A stretch of DNA of 36,961 nt, taken from the NCBI GenBank assembly GCA_003644505.1, contig QNCM01000015.1, positions 1-36,961 on the forward strand, read 5' to 3'. The position numbers and the translations under genes are program-made. Positions 15,653 through 22,701 of this stretch are shown piece by piece. The notes under the pieces are model-generated. The model was not told where the DNA came from. It worked only from the letters and a program-made list of their open reading frames with translations, and searched no databases. Each line of letters begins with the position of its first letter. Position 1 is the stretch's first letter. The stretch comes from Candidatus Makaraimicrobium thalassicum (GTDB lineage: Bacteria; Omnitrophota; Gorgyraeia; Tantalellales; Tantalellaceae).

Positions 15653-16939
15653 TTACACTATTTTGCCTCCGCTGACAACGATCCTGCCGCCGGCAATGAC
15701 GTCTGTTACCGCCGATCTCATTCTCCAGCCGATAAACGGAGAATTGCTTGAACGGGATCTGATCCCTTCTCTGGTATAACTCCATTCTTTGCCCGGATCT
15801 ATTATCACGATATCCGCAGCAGCCCCCTGCTTCAGCGTCCCCCTGTCATAGCCCAATATCGAGGAAGGGTTCGTTGAGAGTTTTCGGATAAGCCCGGGCC
15901 AATCAAGATATCCTTCGTCAATGAGCCCCATAGCTGAAAGTGGCAACGCTGTTTCCAGCCCGATCATCCCAAAGGGGGCATAGTCAAACTCTTTTTCTTT
16001 TTCATTCTCCAGATGCGGCGCGTGATCCGTAGCTATAACGTCGATCGTTCCGTCTTTAAGGCCCTTTTTAAGGGCTTCCACGTCTTGCGCCGACCGCAGG
16101 GGAGGATTGACCTTTAAATTAGTGTCATACGTTTTCAGGGCTTCGTCAGTAAGCGTGAAATGGTGCGGCGTAACCTCAGCTGTCACGCGCACGCCTCTCG
16201 TCTTCGCGCCTCTTATGATCTCTACTCCCGCGGACGTGCTGACATGAGCGATATGGAGCCTGGTTCCTGTCAGTTCCGCGAGCTGAATATCGCGCTCAAT
16301 TATCGTGTTTTCCGCTTCCGCCGGTATCGGGGCCAAGCCCAGGACCGTTGCCCGGTATCCTTCGTTCATGACACCACCGGCTGAAAGGGCTTTATCTTCG
16401 CAATGGGAAATTACAAGCAGCCCTACCATTGAAGCGTATTCCATGGCCCTGCGCAGAAGACCCGCATCGCCCACGGCATCGCCGTCATCCGAGACCGCGA
16501 GACACCCCGCGTCTTTCAATTCTCCCATCTCGGTTATCCGTTCACCCTCTCTTTTTTTGGTGATCGTACCAACCGGCAATATATTCGCCAATCCGGCCTC
16601 CATCGCCCTCTCAAGCAGGAACTTCACATGGGCCTGGCTGTCGCAGGGCGGCTCAGTATTGGGCATGGCACTGACTGTTGTGAACCCGCCGCTGACTGCC
16701 GCGCTTAATCCGGTCTCTATGGTTTCCTGGTCTTCCCGTCCCGGTTCTCGCAGATGGGTGTGCATATCCACGAATCCGGGAGCAACGATCTTTCCCTCAG
16801 CGTGGATTATCGTGACATGCTCCGCTTTTATTGCTCCGCCTATCCTGGCTATTTCCCCTTTTTCGATCAATATATCGCCCGGTGAATCTTTTTTCTGCAT
16901 GGGATCTATAATTCTTCCGCCCTTTATCAAAATGCTCAT
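15653..16939 (-). CDS. pyrC: dihydroorotase
   Basis: Cyclises carbamoyl aspartate to dihydroorotate, the third step. This is the class I (long) form of 428 residues. Metal ligands and signature segments are DMHTHLREPG at 58-67 (His60, His62), AMPNTEPP at 91-98, a SHCEDK histidine near residue 179, IAHVSTSAGVEII near 235, and ATDHAPH near 306 with the catalytic Asp. It begins 15 bp after pyrB. Confidence 0.96.
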   Translation of the reverse strand: MSILIKGGRIIDPMQKKDSPGDILIEKGEIARIGGAIKAEHVTIIHAEGKIVAPGFVDMHTHLREPGREDQETIETGLSAAVSGGFTTVSAMPNTEPPCDSQAHVKFLLERAMEAGLANILPVGTITKKREGERITEMGELKDAGCLAVSDDGDAVGDAGLLRRAMEYASMVGLLVISHCEDKALSAGGVMNEGYRATVLGLAPIPAEAENTIIERDIQLAELTGTRLHIAHVSTSAGVEIIRGAKTRGVRVTAEVTPHHFTLTDEALKTYDTNLKVNPPLRSAQDVEALKKGLKDGTIDVIATDHAPHLENEKEKEFDYAPFGMIGLETALPLSAMGLIDEGYLDWPGLIRKLSTNPSSILGYDRGTLKQGAAADIVIIDPGKEWSYTREGIRSRSSNSPFIGWRMRSAVTDVIAGGRIVVSGGKIV

Positions 16940-16954
16940 ATTGATTCCACCTTG

Positions 16955-17971
16955 CTATCGTTTTTTTCTCTTTTGTGGGCTACTTGCCCTGTTTCTCGCT
17001 ATTTTTGGCTGTTCTTGCTCCACGATATCTGTTTTAACATGGCTCAATAAGAATAATACCGCCATTCTCACTGCCACTCCGTTCGTTACCTGGTCAAGTA
17101 TAACCGAATATTCGCTGTCAGCAACATCCTGACTGAGTTCCACGCCTCTGTTTATCGGCCCCGGATGCATTACGACCACTTCTTTTTTCGCGTATCTCTC
17201 CAGCAGGGCCGCGTCTATCCCGAAACGCTTTATGTATTCCCGGATACTGGGGAAAAACATCTTCTGCTGCCTTTCAAGCTGTATCCTGAGAATGTTCAGC
17301 ACATCCGCGCCTTCAACCGCCTCTCTGATATCATATGTCACGGAAATTCCCATTCTCTCTACCTCTGCGGGCATCAATGTCCTGGGTCCGCATACTGTAA
17401 CCTTTGCTCCGAGTTTTGTCAATGCCCAGATATTGCTGCGGGCGACTCTCGAATGGGCAATATCGCCGATTATGCTCACATTAAGACCTTTGATCCCGCC
17501 CAGCTTTTCCCTGATCGTAAACACGTCAAGCAGCGCCTGTGTGGGGTGTTCATGCATACCGTCCCCGGCATTGATCACAGAGGCTTTAACGCATCGAGAA
17601 AGAAAATGGGGGGCGCCGGAACATGCGTGGCGCATAACTATCATATCTATCTTCATCGCCTCGATATTCCGGGCTGTATCCTTCAAGGTCTCCCCTTTTA
17701 CAAAACTGGAAGAGGCTGCCGCGACGCTCAACATATCGGCGCTCAATCTCTTTGCCGCGAGTTCAAACGAAGAACGCGTCCTTGTAGATGGTTCACAGAA
17801 CAGATTGACGATAGTCTTGCCTCTCAGGGTCGGGACTTTCGGGATCGGCCTTTCCAGCACCTCTTTAAATCCCACGGCCTGATCCAGTATGAGCAGGATC
17901 TCTTCCGCGGAAAGTTCCTCTATGCCCAGGAGGTGTTTCTTTGTCCATTTTACGGCACTTGTTTTCTTCAT
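16955..17971 (-). CDS. pyrB: aspartate carbamoyltransferase catalytic subunit
   Basis: Condenses carbamoyl phosphate with aspartate, the first committed step. The carbamoyl-phosphate loop is [18 protein letters not shown] at 59-76. [14 protein letters not shown] follows near residue 140 and [11 protein letters not shown] near 276. At 338 residues it carries about 25 extra C-terminal residues ([21 protein letters not shown] region) beyond the usual end. No pyrI regulatory-subunit gene is present. The start overlaps pyrR by 4 bp. Confidence 0.96.
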   Translation of the reverse strand: MKKTSAVKWTKKHLLGIEELSAEEILLILDQAVGFKEVLERPIPKVPTLRGKTIVNLFCEPSTRTRSSFELAAKRLSADMLSVAAASSSFVKGETLKDTARNIEAMKIDMIVMRHACSGAPHFLSRCVKASVINAGDGMHEHPTQALLDVFTIREKLGGIKGLNVSIIGDIAHSRVARSNIWALTKLGAKVTVCGPRTLMPAEVERMGISVTYDIREAVEGADVLNILRIQLERQQKMFFPSIREYIKRFGIDAALLERYAKKEVVVMHPGPINRGVELSQDVADSEYSVILDQVTNGVAVRMAVLFLLSHVKTDIVEQEQPKIARNRASSPQKRKKR

Positions 17972-18528
17972 ACCCCTGACCCCTGTTCTGCTCCCACAAC
18001 AATAACCTCTTCCACCCCGTCAATCTCCCGCAGTCTTACCTCAATACTTTCCTTCGCGGATGTCGGGATGTTCTTGCCGATAAAATCCGGCCTTATGGGC
18101 AGTTCCCTGTGCCCGCGGTCTATAAGAACGGCCAGCTGTATATTGGCCGGCCTTCCGAAATCGATCAGCTCATCCAGCGCGCACCTGACCGTCCGGCCGG
18201 TAAAAAGCACGTCATCCACGAGTATTATCTTTTTCGCGGTTATATCAAACTCTATCTCCGACGAATGCACTACCGGTTGTTCCGCGATCTCCGTGAGATC
18301 ATCCCTGTACAGGGTGATGTCCAAAGCTCCTACCGGGACTGCTTTCCCCTGGATCGCTTCCATGCCCTTTGCTATCCTCTCGGCCAGATACGCGCCCCTG
18401 TTCTTTATCCCGACCACTACAATATCTTCCGTCCCCTGGTTCTTCTCAACGATCTCGTGCGCGATCCTCTGCAAGATCCGCTTTATTCCTTCGGCGTCCA
18501 GCACTCTTGATTTAATTTTAGGATTCAT
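17968..18528 (-). CDS. pyrR: PyrR pyrimidine-operon regulator/uracil phosphoribosyltransferase
   Basis: RNA-binding attenuation protein that senses UMP/UTP versus PRPP, with secondary uracil phosphoribosyltransferase activity. The start at 18528 gives [19 protein letters not shown], colinear with Bacillus PyrR, and GAGG lies just upstream. An ATG eight codons earlier (18552) directly abuts the terminator U-tract and is less likely. The PRPP motif is [20 protein letters not shown] near residues 93-112. [20 protein letters not shown] matches the conserved C-terminal region. It is the first gene of the operon, behind a PyrR-type leader. Confidence 0.95.
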   Translation of the reverse strand: MNPKIKSRVLDAEGIKRILQRIAHEIVEKNQGTEDIVVVGIKNRGAYLAERIAKGMEAIQGKAVPVGALDITLYRDDLTEIAEQPVVHSSEIEFDITAKKIILVDDVLFTGRTVRCALDELIDFGRPANIQLAVLIDRGHRELPIRPDFIGKNIPTSAKESIEVRLREIDGVEEVIVVGAEQGSGV

Positions 18529-18552
18529 GTCCTCGCCCTCTATCCCCCGCAT

Positions 18553-18595
18553 AAAAAAAAAGCCTTCCTGTCACATGTCACATAACAAGCAGGCT
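18553..18595 (-). terminator. intrinsic terminator in the pyr leader
   Basis: On the minus strand, AGCCTGCTTG (18595-18586) pairs with CAGGAAGGCT (18570-18561), with one G.A mismatch and one U.G pair, around a 15-base loop. A run of eight or nine U residues follows immediately, and pyrR starts just after it. This is the expected attenuator. Confidence 0.8.
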
Positions 18596-18616
18596 TATAG
18601 ACTTTGGTGCTCCCAT
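18578..18616 (-). CDS. 12-codon leader peptide in the pyr leader (candidate)
   Basis: The open frame MGAPKSISLLVM ends with TGA. AAGGAG lies nine bases upstream. The stop codon falls in the terminator loop, so a ribosome at the end of this frame would cover the 5' arm of the terminator. The Shine-Dalgarno overlaps the 3' strand of the PyrR-binding hairpin. The peptide is too short for codon statistics; the case rests on position and ribosome site. Confidence 0.5.
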   Translation of the reverse strand: MGAPKSISLLVM

Positions 18617-18627
18617 AACTATCTTCT

Positions 18628-18660
18628 CCTTTTTCGGTCTCTCCGGGCCGAATTAAAAGG
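18628..18660 (-). promoter_or_regulatory. PyrR-binding hairpin (anti-antiterminator type)
   Basis: On the minus strand, a lower stem CCTTT/AAAGG, a 5'-side TAA bulge, an upper stem TTCGG/CCGAA and a CCCGGAGAGA loop. The loop fits the known PyrR recognition consensus UCCNGNGAG with a single U-to-C change. A 5'-side bulge between two stems is also typical of PyrR sites. It lies about 100 bp upstream of pyrR. Confidence 0.82.
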
Positions 18661-18675
18661 TTCAACTTTTGGGAA

Positions 18676-18704
18676 ATGATACTACTTTAACTGTATAATG
18701 TCAA
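18676..18704 (-). promoter_or_regulatory. strong sigma-70-type promoter of the pyr operon
   Basis: TTGACA (18699-18704) and TATCAT (18676-18681) on the minus strand, with a 17-bp spacer. Transcription would begin near 18669, giving a leader of about 140 bases that contains the PyrR hairpin, leader frame and terminator. Confidence 0.8.
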
Positions 18705-18773
18705 GCAGTTTCCACCGTCTTCCACCCCGGCAGTTCCTCCCCCGGAGCGACATCAACGGGATTGTTATGGCAT

Positions 18774-20087
18774 TTATTTTCCCCCTATCATCATATTAAC
18801 ACTCCTGCTATATGCATCATCCTTCAGCCCGTAGTATCGCTGCTGTCCCTGAGTGACTATCTGTTCACGGACTTTCTGCATACTGTTGAATTCTTTAATG
18901 CCAATGTTTCCTTTAATCCCTCCGGAGCCGGTTCCAACGATTGGATCGGCAAGACCTGAATAACGTATCGCTCTGCCTCTGCCATCATGGTAGATCATCG
19001 TTGTTCCCACAAGATCTTCTTCCTCCCATAAAGCTCCGCCGGCAAACTCATATGTAAACGAACCCGTCATTTCCCCTTCTTCATCAACAATACGCCGGGC
19101 AAGGCTGTGCTCGTATTCGATCTTTTTGCCCTCAGGTGTCGTTATAGAAACAAGCTGACCGGTCATCTCGCCTTCCGTTCTTCCCGGATACTTTGTAACT
19201 GTAACATCCCAGACCATCTTGTACCCCGAATCCATTATAAGCTCTATCCTGTTCCCTTCTATTCTGCGGCCATAAAAAGAAGGACCCCTTCCACGACTCC
19301 TGCTGCCGCTATGCCTCCGGCCATAACCAATATGCTTTATCCCTGTTACATGTATTTCCTCCGTTTCAATACCGGGGTTTCTGCTTTTTCCTTCCTTTGC
19401 CTTTTCACTGGGACTACGGGCATTACGGTCCTGGGATACTTTCCGGTCCTGTCCTGTGGCATATGCAGATTCGTCATTTAAAATTTCAGGATCAAAAATT
19501 TTTGTCCTTAAAGATACCTCATTTTTTAAACCGCCCGGCTGTGCCATAAAATTCGTAACTGATGCATTAAGCCCCGCATTACAAAAGAAACTCTTTACTA
19601 TCGCTATGTCCTGTATGCCGCAGTTTAAAAGTTTTGCCGGGACTTGTTCCGCTGTTTCTATCGCCTGCTCCTGCCGCTTTTCCTGCCGTCTTATTCCTAC
19701 CCGCCTTATTATTTGCCTTGTTAGTTGTCCTATTTTCAGCTGTCTTATTAGTTGCCTTATCCCCGGCCGTCCTGTTAGTTGCCTTATCACTTGTTTTATT
19801 CTTGTTGTTTTTATCTGCCACGTAGTAAATTTTTTGTCTGAAGATTTTTCTTCACTAATAGCTGATGGAAGGTTTAAACTTGTCCTCTCCAAAGACAGAT
19901 CCCGGTTCAGCTTTATATTTTTGATCTTTTCTTTGGCATTTTCAGAAATGTCCTTCCTGCCCGCGTCTCTGTTATTAAAACATACGGGAGGCTTAACCTT
20001 ACCATTTTGGGCAAAAGAATCTTGTGGCAGAGATATCAGTCCTGTGATAATTATAACCAGGATAGAAAATTTTGCGCGTTTAACCAT
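18774..20087 (-). CDS. exported protein of unknown function
   Basis: 437 residues, family not recognised. Residues 1-26 look like a Sec signal peptide (MVKRAK, then a hydrophobic stretch, then SFAQ). Residues about 95-140 are an Arg/Ile/Gln-rich low-complexity block (RQLIRQLKIGQLTRQIIRR) made by imperfect short repeats in the DNA. A Ser/Arg/Gly-rich linker spans about 255-275. The C-terminal part (280-380) has repeated beta-like GxMTG units (EGEMTGQLVSI and EGEMTGSFTYEF) and HDGRGRAIRYSG, weakly like YD/RHS repeats. AAGG precedes the ATG. It ends 69 bp before the pyr promoter and appears monocistronic. Confidence 0.75.
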   Translation of the reverse strand: MVKRAKFSILVIIITGLISLPQDSFAQNGKVKPPVCFNNRDAGRKDISENAKEKIKNIKLNRDLSLERTSLNLPSAISEEKSSDKKFTTWQIKTTRIKQVIRQLTGRPGIRQLIRQLKIGQLTRQIIRRVGIRRQEKRQEQAIETAEQVPAKLLNCGIQDIAIVKSFFCNAGLNASVTNFMAQPGGLKNEVSLRTKIFDPEILNDESAYATGQDRKVSQDRNARSPSEKAKEGKSRNPGIETEEIHVTGIKHIGYGRRHSGSRSRGRGPSFYGRRIEGNRIELIMDSGYKMVWDVTVTKYPGRTEGEMTGQLVSITTPEGKKIEYEHSLARRIVDEEGEMTGSFTYEFAGGALWEEEDLVGTTMIYHDGRGRAIRYSGLADPIVGTGSGGIKGNIGIKEFNSMQKVREQIVTQGQQRYYGLKDDAYSRSVNMMIGGK

Positions 20088-20596
20088 TATGCCTTTTTGT
20101 ACTTTGTAACTTTTTAAACTTATTTAGAAAGTTTCCAAAAAAAACACTTCCTTTTTCCCTGTGTACTTCTTTCAAAGCCGCCCTCAATTAACTATTGCAA
20201 TATTTAAGCTCTTTGTTCTCCCGCACAACGCTGTAAATAAAAGTATATCTGACAAAACACGAATAAGCAAATTAAAAAGATGTACCATCCCACGGATTTA
20301 TGATGCGGTTATGAAAAGGGCGGCGGGGGTACTTACAGGCGTAAAATACCCTCTGTTTACGTTGAGCCGTAAGTGAAAACACAGCCTTTGAAAAACCACG
20401 AACTGAAACCTGCTGACGCAAGAACACATAACTATTACCACTAGCCGGAACGTTTATTTTACGCCGAAAAGCATACCCACCGCCCTTAACGTACTGATTA
20501 TTTCTATGCTAAAAAGTGATCAGGAAGCTAATCTCGTCCCGTTAGTATAGCTACCGGAGGGCGTACTGGACAGCGTCGCGAAGATCTCCCAGCTTT
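20088..20596. other. 509-bp gene-free stretch between parB and the exported-protein gene
   Basis: No convincing protein gene. The stretch holds the large inverted repeat described as a candidate RNA (20316-20488) and, on its parB side, a GC-rich tract (20521-20590) with short inverted segments of unclear meaning. The part next to the exported-protein gene is AT-rich; I could not fix a promoter there. Confidence 0.7.
20316..20488 (-). ncRNA. candidate structured RNA downstream of parB
   Basis: Two arms close a 107-base interior. Read on the minus strand, AAGGGCGG pairs with CCGCCCTT (8 bp), GGGTA pairs with TACCC, and GGCGTAAAATA pairs with TATTTTACGCC (11 bp, perfect). The 3' arm ends in a short U-run. 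I recognise no known family (not tmRNA, RNase P RNA or SRP RNA by their conserved motifs). It could be an independent small RNA, the 3' structure of the parAB mRNA, or a remnant of a mobile repeat, because its 3' arm recurs near parS at 22321. Confidence 0.4.
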
Positions 20597-21436
20597 TCAG
20601 ACCGCCTGAAGGATAATTCGAAGAAGCCTCTGCAAATCTTCATTGGAAAAATACTGGATCTCTATCCTTCCTCTTTTCTTCCCCTGCTGGATATTGACCT
20701 TTGTCCCCAGCCTGTGCTGCAACTCTTCTTCGATCCGCATTATTTCAGAGTCTTTTGCTTTCTTCGCCTTTATTCTTGCGCCAGCGGCCCTGCGCACAAG
20801 CTGTTCTGTTTCCCGCACGGAAATCCCTTTCCGCACGATCATGCCTGCGAGCTTTTTTCGTCTGTGCCCGCTCGTAATGGATAAAAGGGCTTTGGCGTGC
20901 CCGGTGGAAATCCTGCCATCCTCGACATAAGACCGTATCTCTTCCGGAAGCGTTAATAAACGCAGGCTGTTAGAGATGGTCGTCTTGTCTTTTCCCATCA
21001 TCTGGCCTACCTTATCCAGCGTATATTCGAACTGACTGATCAATTCCTGATACGCGCTTGCTTCCTCTATGGGGTTCAATTCTTCCCTCTGGATATTTTC
21101 GATAAGTGAGATCTCCAGACTGCCGGCGTCATCAATGTCGTTCCGAATGATCGCGGGCATTTCCTCGATCTGCAACTGCTGCGCAGCGCGCCACCGTCTT
21201 TCTCCGGCAATAAGCTCATACCCTGTTCCCCTGGGCCTGACAAGAACAGGCTGGATAACGCCTTTCTCACGAATGGAGCTGACCAGCTCTTCCATCTTTT
21301 CTGGACCGAATCGCTTCCTCGGCTGGAAAGAACTGGGAACAATATCTGTTAATTTGACTTTTTTAACCTTTTCCTTAACCTTACTGGTGTCCTCTGAAAT
21401 TAAAGCCGCCAGCCCCTTACCCAATCGTTTTTCCAT
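20597..21436 (-). CDS. parB: chromosome partition protein ParB (Spo0J)
   Basis: CTP-dependent clamp that loads on parS and spreads to organise the origin. The 279 residues include the CTP-binding motif AGERRWRAAQQL at 77-88, LIENIQREELNPIEEASAY at 111-129, and a helix-turn-helix KVGQMMGKDKTTISNSLRL at 142-160 for parS. A C-terminal dimerisation segment follows (EIQYFSNEDLQRLLRIIL). The N-terminus LGKGLAALISE is the short ParA-stimulating segment. Its start overlaps the parA end by 20 bp. Confidence 0.97.
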   Translation of the reverse strand: MEKRLGKGLAALISEDTSKVKEKVKKVKLTDIVPSSFQPRKRFGPEKMEELVSSIREKGVIQPVLVRPRGTGYELIAGERRWRAAQQLQIEEMPAIIRNDIDDAGSLEISLIENIQREELNPIEEASAYQELISQFEYTLDKVGQMMGKDKTTISNSLRLLTLPEEIRSYVEDGRISTGHAKALLSITSGHRRKKLAGMIVRKGISVRETEQLVRRAAGARIKAKKAKDSEIMRIEEELQHRLGTKVNIQQGKKRGRIEIQYFSNEDLQRLLRIILQAV

Positions 21437-22247
21437 GGTTTTCCTCCAAATTTATTGTAACCTCTTTGTTTTCAGTATGTTCTGTCGTCAATGGCATTTT
21501 AAGAATTTCCAGGGTTACTGCCTCATATTTTTTCGCGCCTATTGAATCCTCCGCATAAAGAGCAATAGGTTTACCAAAACCAGGAGCTTCTGTAAGCTTC
21601 ACCGCTCTTGGGATCACTGTCTGATATACTTTCTCTTCAAAATACCGCTTGACCTCAGATATAACTTCCTTAGTCAAATTCGTTCGATAATCCGCCAAAG
21701 TCATCAAAACGCCTTCAATCTCTAAGCCGGCATTAAGATTTTCCCGGACAAGATTCACTGTACTGATCAACTGGCTTAAGCCTTCTAGGGCATAGTATTC
21801 GCACTGGATCGGGATAAGGACAGAATCCGCCGCAGTAAGGCCATTTATAGTCAAAAGCCCTAAAGATGGGGGACAGTCAAAAATCATAAAATCAAAGTCT
21901 CCCTGCATCTCCTGCACAGCCTTCTTAAGCCGGTATTCTCTGCCCATGACATTTACCAACTCAACTTCTGCACCGGTCAGATTTATGTGGGAAGGAACTA
22001 TAGACAAAAGTTTGATTTCTGTCGGCCTGACAGCCTGATCCAGGCCAATATGCTCGTGAAGCACATTATAGATGCTTTGATCCACTTCGCCCTTGTTTAT
22101 GCCTAATCCGCTGGTCGCGTTGGACTGGGGGTCCAAATCAACCAGAAGAGTCTTTTTGTTGTGTAAAGCAAGGTAGGTTGAAATATTTAAGGCGGATGTT
22201 GTTTTGGCAACGCCGCCTTTTTGGTTACAAAAGGCTATCTTTTTCAT
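21417..22247 (-). CDS. parA: chromosome partition ATPase ParA (Soj)
   Basis: Walker-type ATPase that moves ParB-parS complexes. The deviant Walker A motif is KGGVAKTTS at 10-18, followed by LLVDLDPQSNATSGLG at about 35-50 and FDCPPSLGLLTINGL near 128-142. The 276 residues end in a charged tail (EHTENKEVTINLEENHGKTIG) that overlaps parB. There is no ribosome site, and the promoter at 22256-22284 puts the predicted transcript start within a few bases of the ATG, so the mRNA may be leaderless. Confidence 0.97.
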   Translation of the reverse strand: MKKIAFCNQKGGVAKTTSALNISTYLALHNKKTLLVDLDPQSNATSGLGINKGEVDQSIYNVLHEHIGLDQAVRPTEIKLLSIVPSHINLTGAEVELVNVMGREYRLKKAVQEMQGDFDFMIFDCPPSLGLLTINGLTAADSVLIPIQCEYYALEGLSQLISTVNLVRENLNAGLEIEGVLMTLADYRTNLTKEVISEVKRYFEEKVYQTVIPRAVKLTEAPGFGKPIALYAEDSIGAKKYEAVTLEILKMPLTTEHTENKEVTINLEENHGKTIG

Positions 22248-22255
22248 TTGGGAAA

Positions 22256-22284
22256 ACTATAGCATATGGAAACAAAAAAGTCAA
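22256..22284 (-). promoter_or_regulatory. promoter of parAB
   Basis: TTGACT (22279-22284) and TATAGT (22256-22261) on the minus strand with a 17-bp spacer. Only 8 bp separate the -10 hexamer from the parA ATG. Confidence 0.7.
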
Positions 22285-22298
22285 GAGCACCCACAAAA

Positions 22299-22314
22299 GT
22301 TTCCACGTGGAAAC
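22299..22314. promoter_or_regulatory. parS-like centromere site
   Basis: GTTTCCACGTGGAAAC is a perfect 16-bp palindrome around CACGTG. Bacterial parS consensus is TGTTTCACGTGAAACA, and Pseudomonas uses the related GTTCCACGTGGAAC. It lies 15 bp upstream of the parA -35 hexamer, so ParB bound here could also repress parAB. Confidence 0.85.
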
Positions 22315-22320
22315 GCATGC

Positions 22321-22355
22321 GAAAAGGGCGGCAGGTGTGCTTGCAACGGGAAAAT
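22321..22355 (-). repeat. second copy of the 3' arm of the parB-downstream structure
   Basis: Compared with 20313-20347, 27 of 35 positions agree by hand alignment, including an uninterrupted GAAAAGGGCGGC. The two copies are direct repeats flanking parAB. The partner arm is absent here. Confidence 0.5.
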
Positions 22356-22391
22356 TTGGCAAGGCATAACCGGGGAGTCTATGAACAGGCC

Positions 22392-22694
22392 TTATTTGCG
22401 GAGTTCTAGTGTTACCTTAATTTTAGCAAGTTCAGCACCTTCCATACCAAAAAGCCCTTTGTTCTCTTCCTTGAGGACTTCTATTGACACTTCCTGCTCC
22501 TTGGCATTCAGCATGTTAAGCGCTTTTCGGATCGCATCCTCTACTGAAATCGCTTCCACTTCTATTGTCTTTGCCGGGCTGCTTTTTCGATCACGACCCG
22601 TTTTTATCTTACTGTGCTTCCCCAGGCCCTGCCGGGCCGCAGTTCTTTTAACATTAAGCTGCGATTGTTCGCGGGCGTCTTTTTTTCTCTTCAT
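22392..22694 (-). CDS. short Jag/KhpB-like protein with only the Jag-N domain
   Basis: A 100-residue protein in the usual position of jag (spoIIIJ-associated), 7 bp after yidC. Residues 1-42 are a basic, disordered-looking tail. Residues 43-99 match the Jag-N domain: EVEAISVEDAIRKALNMLNAKEQEVSIEVL, then the signature KGLFGMEGAELAKIKV. The RNA-binding KH and R3H domains of the normal 200-300 residue protein are absent, and the frame ends in a clean stop before the parA region. It could be a natural minimal form or an old deletion remnant under selection. Confidence 0.8.
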   Translation of the reverse strand: MKRKKDAREQSQLNVKRTAARQGLGKHSKIKTGRDRKSSPAKTIEVEAISVEDAIRKALNMLNAKEQEVSIEVLKEENKGLFGMEGAELAKIKVTLELRK

Positions 22695-22701
22695 AACAAT
22701 C

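Noticed and set aside
20161-20376. Short plus-strand frame sharing KRAAGVL with another at 22178-22369
   Set aside because: The shared peptide comes from the DNA repeat; neither frame has a ribosome site, and one lies mostly over parA.
20316-20488. Integron attC site, tmRNA or RNase P RNA
   Set aside because: The attC core boxes do not fit, and the conserved RNase P and tmRNA segments are missing.
20521-20600. c-di-GMP (GEMM) or other riboswitch
   Set aside because: Short pieces looked similar, but the conserved core and tetraloop motifs are absent, and it lies downstream of parB rather than before a gene.
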